DNA of 9,384 nt. Source: Gemmatimonadota bacterium (GTDB lineage: Bacteria; Latescibacterota; UBA2968; UBA8231). Position numbers and translations under genes: made by a program. A model generated the notes under the pieces. That model ran no database searches, was not told the origin of the DNA, and was given only the letters and a program-made list of their open reading frames with translations. Positions 1 through 5,832 of the stretch are shown here, one piece after another. Location of the stretch: NCBI GenBank assembly GCA_009845645.1, contig VXZF01000224.1, forward strand, positions 1 to 9,384, given 5' to 3'. Each line of letters opens with the position of its first letter. Within the stretch, counting starts at the first letter, position 1.

Positions 1-538
1 GTTGGGCTGTGGCCAAGCGAGCCCGGGCCGTGGGCTGGTGAAAAAAGAGCTCTGGATAGGCTTTTTTGAGTAACTGGTCGGGGCGGGAAAAGCGGTGGGG
101 TGGCTGAGGATAGGGCCGGCTGCGGGGCTGGGGCGTCCCATCGGCCGGCCCGGAGACGGCCATAAGCGCTTCGGCTTGGCAGTAGAATTCCTCCAACTCG
201 TCGTAGCTGAGGGGCCAGTCAGTGCCTATCCCATAGGTGGATTGCAAGGCAAAGTCACTGGGCATCATGCGCGGCGTCACCGCCCACCAGCAGTTGGAGC
301 CTCCGCCCAAGGCTGGCGTGTAGAACCACTGTTTGCGGCGATGGCGGTTGACAAAGGTGGTTTGGGGAGGTGTGCTGGCCGGTCGGCGGTGGCGCAGTTG
401 CCAAGCATGGGTGTCGCGGCGGCCTCGCTCTAAGACCAAGACCCGGGCATCGGCTCGGCACCGGGCCAAATAGGCCGAGAGAAAGAACGAAGAGGCAAAA
501 CCAGTGCCCACGACAATGAGATCGTAGTCTTGGTCCAT
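1..538 (-). CDS. GMC-type FAD-dependent oxidoreductase, N-terminal part (runs off the left edge)
   Basis: An open frame starts at ATG (538-536) and stays open for 179 codons to the window edge, so the C-terminal part (substrate domain and catalytic His) is not visible. Residues 6-16 form a Rossmann dinucleotide-binding strand and loop (LIVVGTGFASS), and E37 in VLVLERG is placed to bind the FAD ribose. Residues 77-95 (LGGGSNCWW, then RMMPSDF) match the second FAD-contact motif of GMC oxidoreductases. DWPLSYDELEEFY at 107-119 is the characteristic GMC stretch that follows it. Family members oxidise alcohols, sugars or sterols using FAD; the substrate cannot be told here. It is last of four visible genes on this strand, 9 nt after the stop of the HTTM-like gene, with an AGGA ribosome binding site overlapping that stop. 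The family call is firm and the substrate unknown. Confidence 0.88.
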   Translation of the reverse strand, partial: MDQDYDLIVVGTGFASSFFLSAYLARCRADARVLVLERGRRDTHAWQLRHRRPASTPPQTTFVNRHRRKQWFYTPALGGGSNCWWAVTPRMMPSDFALQSTYGIGTDWPLSYDELEEFYCQAEALMAVSGPADGTPQPRSRPYPQPPHRFSRPDQLLKKAYPELFFHQPTARARLATAQ

Positions 539-545
539 GCGCTGA

Positions 546-549
546 TCCT
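546..549 (-). promoter_or_regulatory. Shine-Dalgarno AGGA for the GMC oxidoreductase
   Basis: AGGA on the minus strand lies 7 nt upstream of the ATG at 538 and overlaps the stop codon (TAG, 550-548) of the preceding gene. This supports the chosen start and suggests coupled translation of the two genes. Confidence 0.6.
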
Positions 550-1936
550 AGTGGAAACAGGGTTGCTGGCCGCTGGCGGCCACTGGGCGGAAGTAGAGCA
601 ATTTGCGCAGCGGCCATGGGATCGGCTGCCGCAGTTGCGCGTCTGGGGAAGTGCTAGGCCCGGTGTGCCGCTCATAGGTAAGCGAGGTATTGGGGTGCTG
701 CTGGAGCAAGGCGCGCACCTCAAAGAAGGGCAACATTAGTTTGCGTTGCGCCAGACTGGTCAAGAAGCCGGACGAAGAGTCTTTTATTTCTACCAGATCC
801 TGCTGGAAACCAAACAGTTGCACCCCAGCCGGTACCAGCAAGTGATTGCTCTGCCCCCCTTCGGTGCGCAGGTTGGAATACATGGCAAACGCCGTCTCGG
901 TCTTGAGTCCCAAGTAGGGACTACATCCGTTGAGGCCGGTCAGCAGAGGCACCAGCAGCACAGGCCAAGGCCGACACGAGAATGCGGGCCGCACCGGAGG
1001 CGCTTTGGGCAGGAGGACGAAAAAGAGGATCAGGCTAGCGCTGTACAGCCCCCACAAGGGAAGCACCATCTCAGCCGGTGCGGCAATCAGATTGTTCAGC
1101 GCGAATAAAAGCCCTAATCCCACAACTACTGCACCAATAGCCAGTGAACTTTTGCCAGAAAAAGGCATGCCCTCCCACCGCGCGGACTCAAAAAGACGCC
1201 GGCTCGGCCAGCCCGCGTCGAGGCGCAGGGAAGCAAACAAAAACAGCAGGGCAAAAATCATAGAGGAGAAATTGTAAAATTCGCTTATGGGATTAAAGCC
1301 GACCGCCGCGTGGAAGAGGAGCCCGAGTAAGATACCGGCATTGCGGGTAGGGGCCCAGCACAGCAGGAGTGGAATGGTCGCTTCGACGGCTAGGGTGAGG
1401 TAGATGGGGACCGCTCCTGCCAAGGCGAAGGGAAGCGCCTGGAGTTGGGCCGCGTAGAAGTGGACCGCGCAGCTTGTCTGGGGATTGAGGAAGTCGGCGT
1501 TGAGTTTGTGAAAGACGGCGAAGAAGTAGAGGATGATCAGTTCGAGCCGGACGATGGGAGCGAAGGTCCGGTACAAGACCCCCGGCTCCACGGCGAATGT
1601 GCGCCCGGCCCACGCTAGGCGGGTGTAGGCTTGGAGGAGCGTCAGGTTCACTAGTCCGGTGAAGAGCCAGTGATTGGAGATAAAGGGAGCCGTCGTCCAG
1701 CTTTCGCACATCTGCAGGACTGCCAGCAGTACGAGGCGATGCGGTTCGGATGGTCGGTGGAGCAGATAGAGGGCGGCGGCAGCGAGTAGGGTACTCAGTA
1801 AAGGAGCCGGCCATGGGTCTTTGGCAACGAGGTGAAAAAGCGTTGCCAAGCCCCAGAGGACGCAGAAGATCGAGTACGTCTTTTGCTCGCTGGTCGGCAT
1901 AGCGGCACTAAGATAGATAATCCGACTGACACTCAA
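548..1936 (-). CDS. HTTM / vitamin K-dependent gamma-carboxylase-like integral membrane protein
   Basis: A 462-residue polytopic membrane protein. Residues 136-149 (LYFFAVFHKLNADF) align by eye with the region of vertebrate vitamin K-dependent carboxylase that carries its catalytic lysine (AGVKKLDADW-like), which puts K144 at that position. Further HTTM hallmarks are an acidic residue in a membrane segment followed by IPLLL (E185) and FHAAVGF at 208-214. Hydrophobic segments lie near 26-38, 47-59, 93-104, 132-142, 170-192, 200-212, 225-237, 265-286, 295-310 and 324-335. After the membrane part, residues 338-361 hold a well-formed block (GCSPYLGLKTETAF, then SNLRTEGG) that I recall from bacterial proteins of this type. 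The first possible start is TTG at 1936, sharing TTGA with the upstream stop; ATG at 1900 (residue 13) is the alternative. Neither has a clear ribosome binding site, so coupling to the upstream gene is likely. Carboxylase activity is not implied: many bacterial HTTM proteins (SdpB, for example) have other or unknown roles. Confidence 0.8.
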   Translation of the reverse strand: MSVSRIIYLSAAMPTSEQKTYSIFCVLWGLATLFHLVAKDPWPAPLLSTLLAAAALYLLHRPSEPHRLVLLAVLQMCESWTTAPFISNHWLFTGLVNLTLLQAYTRLAWAGRTFAVEPGVLYRTFAPIVRLELIILYFFAVFHKLNADFLNPQTSCAVHFYAAQLQALPFALAGAVPIYLTLAVEATIPLLLCWAPTRNAGILLGLLFHAAVGFNPISEFYNFSSMIFALLFLFASLRLDAGWPSRRLFESARWEGMPFSGKSSLAIGAVVVGLGLLFALNNLIAAPAEMVLPLWGLYSASLILFFVLLPKAPPVRPAFSCRPWPVLLVPLLTGLNGCSPYLGLKTETAFAMYSNLRTEGGQSNHLLVPAGVQLFGFQQDLVEIKDSSSGFLTSLAQRKLMLPFFEVRALLQQHPNTSLTYERHTGPSTSPDAQLRQPIPWPLRKLLYFRPVAASGQQPCFH

Positions 1937-3909
1937 TAGAGGGGGATGCGATTGCCCACGGTGCCAGTCACGCTGTCGATGAGTAGCCAGACGCCACCGC
2001 TGCTAATGTGGCCTAGGGCCATGCCGAGAAAAAAGGGCTGCATTCTGTGGTACGCGGCGGCCCCACCAAAACGCAGCAGACACTTTTTGCTCAGCCAAGC
2101 TAAGAATACCGCAAACCAGATGCGCTCCATCACGTAGCCGAAGCCGACGACAAAACCGAGGGGGTGCAGGGGCCACCACAGCAGGTAGCGCCGGGCCGCC
2201 AGCAAGCCCGCCATGATTGCTCCCCCGCCGCCAGTCCACAGCCAGCCAGCTAAGCTCGGCTCGGTGGGATCGAGGAGATGCCGGACCGCCAAGCGCGAAG
2301 GCTCGGTGGCGTAGTGCGTCGAAAGGTACAGGTTGATGGCACCGTGGCGGTAGGCCAGATGCAGGGTGTACCACATGGATAGCACCCAAGTGAGGAGCAT
2401 GGCGGCGGCCAAGGCCCAAAAGAGGCGGCGCTGGCCGCTTTTTAACTCATTGACCAAGCGCAGGCTATTGGCCAAAGGAGCCATCATAAAGACCAGCAGG
2501 TCGCCACACCACACCATGGTATAGCCCAAAGCGACCGTCCCTTGGGGTCCCAGCGCCGAAGATCCCACGCCAGACAAGGTAAAACCTGCCGGGATCATGG
2601 CCGGTTTGACAATCGGCAGGCCGGTCTCGGCGATGATGCGGGCTAAGACGACAAAAATGGTCAGACCAACCGCTAAGACGAATAGGGCGATCCATCCGGG
2701 CAGGCCGGTTTGCCACAGCCAGAACCACAAGCTCGCCACCCCGACTACAGTGCCGACTACCGCGGCCCGGAAGGACATGATCTCGCCTTGGTCGTCCACT
2801 ACGTCGGTTCCATCCCAAGCGCGCTGCAGGACGGCTTTGAGATGGTGCCGAGCGTTCCACAAGACCGCACCCAGCAAGACCACAATGGCTCCCATCATAA
2901 GGTGCCCCCTGATCGGAACGCTCCAGTGGCCCAAATCGGCTTGGCTGTGAATGCCCATAATGCCGAAGGCCGCGTCTTGGAAATAGGCGATTAGATAGAA
3001 TAACCACAGGCTGAGGCCGATGCTGAGATTGATGAAATAAGCCAAGCCTAACATGAGAAAATTGATGTTTAACTGGAGACTGCGACCGCCGTCGATAGGT
3101 TGCACCGCCGTCGAGAGTCCTGGGACGGCCATTTGGGGAAAGTAGTGATGCAATGCCCCTAAACTGGTGAGCAAGAAGGGGATGGCAAAACCTACCCACA
3201 TGACCCAGTTCCTGAAGAATGGTTTGAGCAAGCGGTCTTCCGTCCCCTCGTTGAGCATGGCCAGCGGCGCTTGGGCAAGGGGATAGGCCAGTCGCTCGTA
3301 ATCGACCCACTGGCGGCGCAGAATCGCGCTGATGCAGAGGAGCGTCAGGTACAATGCCATGTAGAAGGCGAACCACGCTGCCAGCGGCGGTAGCCAGTGT
3401 GCCCACGGGATGGTTGCACCGCCTTCGTAGAAATCGGTGACGGCTTGGGCATCGTCGACTAAGATCCACCGAGGTAGCAAAGGGTGAACCTGCGTGGCCC
3501 ATTGGTTTTCGGGCGAGGCGTAGTACAAGAAGCCCGTGATGATGGGCAGCAGCATACTAACCACGCCTTTGGTGGGTATGGCTGCGGCCACGGTCATCAT
3601 CGCGAAAATGGTGACCAGTTCGCCGCGGGTAAAAGCCCACTTGCGGCGGCAACGGCCCAAGAGCAGGTGCAAGGTCAACAGCAAGACGAAGAGCAGGAAA
3701 AAGGCCACCGGGGTGGCGGATGTCAGGGCGAGGGCTGTCCCTTTGATGATCTGTCGGGCGTAGGGAGCGCCCACGGCGATGAGCGCACAGAGCAAGGACC
3801 CCACCAATATGCCTCTCCAAGTGATGGCTGCCCGGAGATTATGGTGGACCGTGGGGGCACTGCGCTGCGCTAGATAGTCTTGATAGTCCGGCGGTACCTT
3901 TGATTGCAA
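1933..3909 (-). CDS. DUF6785/DUF6784-type polytopic membrane protein, copy 1 (OPT-transporter-like)
   Basis: A 658-residue protein with roughly 13-15 hydrophobic segments, the first near residues 33-50 and the last near 625-645. It has family-type blocks: GAPYARQIIKGT (47-58), ASPENQW (131-137), LRRQWVDYERLAYPL (197-211), FFRNWVMWVGFAIPF (231-245), LSGVGSSALG (445-454), LLWWPLHPLGF (576-586) and PFFLG (625-629). These I recognise as the DUF6785 (N-terminal) and DUF6784 (C-terminal) families, which look like distant relatives of the oligopeptide transporter (OPT) superfamily. The function is uncharacterised and the transport role is inference. The start is TTG (3909-3907) with GGAG 8 nt upstream; the next in-frame ATG would remove the first membrane segments. 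It lies 30 nt after the TMTC-like gene and overlaps the HTTM-like gene by 4 nt. A paralog is encoded on the other strand from 7411. Confidence 0.85.
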   Translation of the reverse strand: MQSKVPPDYQDYLAQRSAPTVHHNLRAAITWRGILVGSLLCALIAVGAPYARQIIKGTALALTSATPVAFFLLFVLLLTLHLLLGRCRRKWAFTRGELVTIFAMMTVAAAIPTKGVVSMLLPIITGFLYYASPENQWATQVHPLLPRWILVDDAQAVTDFYEGGATIPWAHWLPPLAAWFAFYMALYLTLLCISAILRRQWVDYERLAYPLAQAPLAMLNEGTEDRLLKPFFRNWVMWVGFAIPFLLTSLGALHHYFPQMAVPGLSTAVQPIDGGRSLQLNINFLMLGLAYFINLSIGLSLWLFYLIAYFQDAAFGIMGIHSQADLGHWSVPIRGHLMMGAIVVLLGAVLWNARHHLKAVLQRAWDGTDVVDDQGEIMSFRAAVVGTVVGVASLWFWLWQTGLPGWIALFVLAVGLTIFVVLARIIAETGLPIVKPAMIPAGFTLSGVGSSALGPQGTVALGYTMVWCGDLLVFMMAPLANSLRLVNELKSGQRRLFWALAAAMLLTWVLSMWYTLHLAYRHGAINLYLSTHYATEPSRLAVRHLLDPTEPSLAGWLWTGGGGAIMAGLLAARRYLLWWPLHPLGFVVGFGYVMERIWFAVFLAWLSKKCLLRFGGAAAYHRMQPFFLGMALGHISSGGVWLLIDSVTGTVGNRIPLY

Positions 3910-3917
3910 GCGATTAG

Positions 3918-3921
3918 CTCC
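3918..3921 (-). promoter_or_regulatory. Shine-Dalgarno GGAG that fixes a TTG start
   Basis: GGAG on the minus strand sits 8 nt before the TTG at 3909. It is the best ribosome binding site on this strand and supports the TTG start of the DUF6785-type gene, which has no upstream ATG in frame. Confidence 0.6.
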
Positions 3922-3939
3922 AGCCCGATGGCAAAATGC

Positions 3940-5754
3940 TCAAGGTTTTGATCTAGGGTCGGCCCCCACTGCTTGTAGGGCTTCGGCGAGATTGGTGCGG
4001 GCTTGGCGGTAGTTGGGTTTGAGTTGTAGTGCGCGTTGGTAGTGGTCAATGGCCTCTGCGAACTGACCCCGGAGGGCTAAAAGCCGTCCCAAATTGTTGT
4101 GCGCCTCGGCAAAGTTTGGTTTGAGTTGAAGGGCGCGGCGGTAGTGATCGATGGCTTCCTCGTCCCGTCGTTGGATCGCCAAGGCCGCGCCCAGATTGCT
4201 GTGGGCCAAGGCGAGGTCGGGGACCAGTCGGAGCGCCTGTCGGTAGTGTTCGATGGCCTCTGCGACCGCGTTTTGGCCGAGGAGGGCATTGCCCAGTTTG
4301 AGGTAGATTTCGACGCGGTCCGGCTCGGTTTTTAAGGCGCGGCGATAGTGGCGCAGTGCGGCGGCAGACTCGCCCCTGGCTCGGTGCGCGTCGGCGAGGT
4401 TGAGATGAATTTGGCCGCTGCCTGGCTCTAGCAATAGGGCTTGCCGGTAATGGCCGATGGCTTGGTCGAGCTGGCCGCGCTCTTTGAGGATATTGGCCAG
4501 ATTGTTATGAGCGATCCAAGCGCCAGCGTTTTTTTGCAGGGTATCGCGCCACAAGGTCTCCAGATCGGCATAGACCTGCCCTTGCCGCCAAGTGAGTAGA
4601 CCGCAGACGGCCAAGACCAATGCCAGTGCGACTGGTCCGGCCGTCGGCTGGCCCAGCCGCGTCCACGCGCGGTGCCCTCCGGCGGCGGCTAGCGCTAAAA
4701 GCCCCAGACTGGCCAAGTATTGGAAGTGGTCGGCGACAAAGGAGTAGAGCATGGGGTAGAAGTTGAAAAAGCCCAGTGCTGGCGTTAGGGTGCCGGCAAA
4801 AAACAACACCCCGGTCAGCGGTCCCCGCCCCAAGCGCGCCCGAAAGGCCCACAGCAGGGCCATCACGCCCAAGGCTCCGGCCGGATAGAGATATTGCCAG
4901 ACCGCGGTCGCATCGATTTCCCAGCGGGGATAGATAAATGCAAGGTTGAGCGGCACGAGGAGTTTCGCCGCGTAAAACCACAGCGCCCGCCCGGCGATCA
5001 GGCCGCGTTCCACCAGCGACAAGTCCCACTCTGGCCCCCAAGCGCCGACGCTGTGCTTTTCCATCCACACCGTCACCCCGCTCATGGCCACCCCTAGAGC
5101 AAAAAAAGGCGCGAGTGCTACTGCCGTGCGCCGCATAGGCGTTTGGCCCTTCCACCACAGCACCAGCAACAGGGCGGCCGGCAGGGTGCAGGTTACGGTC
5201 TTGCTGAGCAGGGCCGCGGCAAAAAGGAGCAAAGCGGCCCAGTACAAGCGAGGGCTGCGCGCTTCTTCGTAGCGCAGATAGGCCCATGCTGCACTCAGAT
5301 AGAACGCGCCGGACAATGTATTCTTGCGTTCGGTAATCCACGCCACCGACTCGACGTGTACTGGATGCAGGGCAAACAGGGCGGCAGCGGCCCAAGCGCC
5401 GGGTACTTGTAGTCGGATTAGCAGTCGCCAGACCAAAACGGCACTTAGGGCGTGCAGGATTACATTGACCACGTGGTAGCCGGTCGGGTCCAAGCCCCAA
5501 AGACGGTATTCGAGCCAATAGGTCGTATGGACCAGCGGGTAGTATTGGCGCGTAGCTCCCGGCTGGAACCAGATCTGCCCAAGCCCTTCTAGGGACCGCA
5601 GGGTGAGATTGTCCTGCACGTAGTCGTCGTCGTCCCAGATAAAACCGCCGTTCATCGCCGGTATATAGGCCCCGGCGGTCAGCCCTACCAGCAGAAGGGC
5701 CGGCACGAGCCAAGTGCGGCGTTCTGGTTGGGAGGAAGCTGCGGATGAGTACAT
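3940..5754 (-). CDS. TMTC-like GT-C membrane glycosyltransferase with C-terminal TPR repeats
   Basis: A 604-residue protein in two parts. Residues 15-390 are polytopic membrane sequence resembling the O-mannosyltransferase/TMTC group of GT-C enzymes, which transfer sugar from a polyprenyl-phosphate carrier on the outer side of the membrane. Visible landmarks are the acidic loop FIWDDDDY (38-45) after the first membrane segment, which is the usual catalytic and metal site; YYPLVHTTYWLEY (71-83); ALHPVHVESVAWITERKN (128-145); and SFVADHFQYLASLG (338-351). Residues 412-580 hold five 34-residue TPRs plus a partial sixth, probably presenting or selecting the acceptor protein. The start is ATG at 5754; no Shine-Dalgarno is visible (CCCCCC precedes it). 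It is the first gene of the minus-strand group, divergent from the lipoprotein gene with 59 bp between starts. The family is clear; sugar and acceptor are unknown. Confidence 0.87.
   Translation of the reverse strand: MYSSAASSQPERRTWLVPALLLVGLTAGAYIPAMNGGFIWDDDDYVQDNLTLRSLEGLGQIWFQPGATRQYYPLVHTTYWLEYRLWGLDPTGYHVVNVILHALSAVLVWRLLIRLQVPGAWAAAALFALHPVHVESVAWITERKNTLSGAFYLSAAWAYLRYEEARSPRLYWAALLLFAAALLSKTVTCTLPAALLLVLWWKGQTPMRRTAVALAPFFALGVAMSGVTVWMEKHSVGAWGPEWDLSLVERGLIAGRALWFYAAKLLVPLNLAFIYPRWEIDATAVWQYLYPAGALGVMALLWAFRARLGRGPLTGVLFFAGTLTPALGFFNFYPMLYSFVADHFQYLASLGLLALAAAGGHRAWTRLGQPTAGPVALALVLAVCGLLTWRQGQVYADLETLWRDTLQKNAGAWIAHNNLANILKERGQLDQAIGHYRQALLLEPGSGQIHLNLADAHRARGESAAALRHYRRALKTEPDRVEIYLKLGNALLGQNAVAEAIEHYRQALRLVPDLALAHSNLGAALAIQRRDEEAIDHYRRALQLKPNFAEAHNNLGRLLALRGQFAEAIDHYQRALQLKPNYRQARTNLAEALQAVGADPRSKP
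4015..4521 (-). repeat. Tandem 102-bp coding repeats (five TPR units)
   Basis: Five in-frame units of 34 codons encode TPRs at residues 412-444, 446-478, 480-512, 514-546 and 548-580. The DNA shows the 102-bp period directly: a motif like CGGTAGTGNTCGATGGC on the plus strand recurs near 4037, 4140, 4242, 4344 and 4446. The last two units of the protein share IDHYRRALQLKPNF-like and IDHYQRALQLKPNY-like sequence, which suggests fairly recent unit duplication. Confidence 0.85.
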
Positions 5755-5761
5755 GGGGGGA

Positions 5762-5775
5762 TTGGGCGTTGGGCG
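5762..5775. repeat. Perfect tandem heptamer TTGGGCG x2 in the divergent intergenic region
   Basis: TTGGGCG occurs twice head to tail (5762-5768 and 5769-5775) between the two divergent start codons. It lies just upstream of the possible plus-strand -35 and within the possible leader of the minus-strand transcript. It could be a regulator binding site, but two 7-mers in GC-rich DNA can also be chance. Confidence 0.3.
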
Positions 5776-5777
5776 TA

Positions 5778-5807
5778 TTGCGGCAGGCGAACCTTGTGCA
5801 TTACAAT
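5778..5807 (+). promoter_or_regulatory. Possible sigma-70-like promoter for the lipoprotein gene
   Basis: TTGCGG (5778-5783) and TACAAT (5802-5807) are separated by 18 bp. The -10 match is good and the -35 is partial. Transcription would begin around 5814, the ATG itself, implying a leaderless or nearly leaderless mRNA. That agrees with the lack of a Shine-Dalgarno before this ATG. This is a by-eye match only. Confidence 0.3.
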
Positions 5808-5832
5808 ATAACCATGCACACCTGCTTGAAAA
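5805..5832 (-). promoter_or_regulatory. Possible promoter for the minus-strand operon
   Basis: On the minus strand, TTTTCA (5832-5827) and TATATT (5810-5805) are 16 bp apart. Initiation would fall near 5798, leaving a leader of roughly 44 nt before the ATG at 5754. It shares the AT-rich patch with the possible plus-strand -10, so the two promoters would compete. The -35 match is weak. Confidence 0.2.

Noticed and set aside
95..1277. Plus-strand open frames of 60-120 codons opposite the GMC and HTTM-like genes
   Set aside because: They are antisense to genes with clear motifs, have low-complexity or Arg/Gln/Gly-rich products, and lack ribosome binding sites.
2465..3502. A 345-residue open frame on the minus strand inside the first DUF6785-type gene
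   Set aside because: It has Arg/Pro/Gly/Ser-rich composition and no recognisable motif. The overlapping frame has conserved family blocks matched by copy 2.
4015..4521. A possible CRISPR or satellite array
   Set aside because: The repeats are in frame, 34 codons long and encode TPR consensus residues, so protein repeats explain them.
4505..5713. A 402-residue open frame on the minus strand inside the TMTC-like gene
   Set aside because: It is out of frame with a gene carrying clear GT-C motifs, and its product is Arg/Gly/Ala/Pro-rich with no membrane or domain pattern. It is a GC-driven shadow.
5745..5813. The longer start (ATG 5745) for the FGE-like lipoprotein
   Set aside because: It would add 23 residues in front of a normal lipoprotein signal peptide and overlap the first codons of the divergent gene. 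ATG 5814 gives a signal peptide of standard length.
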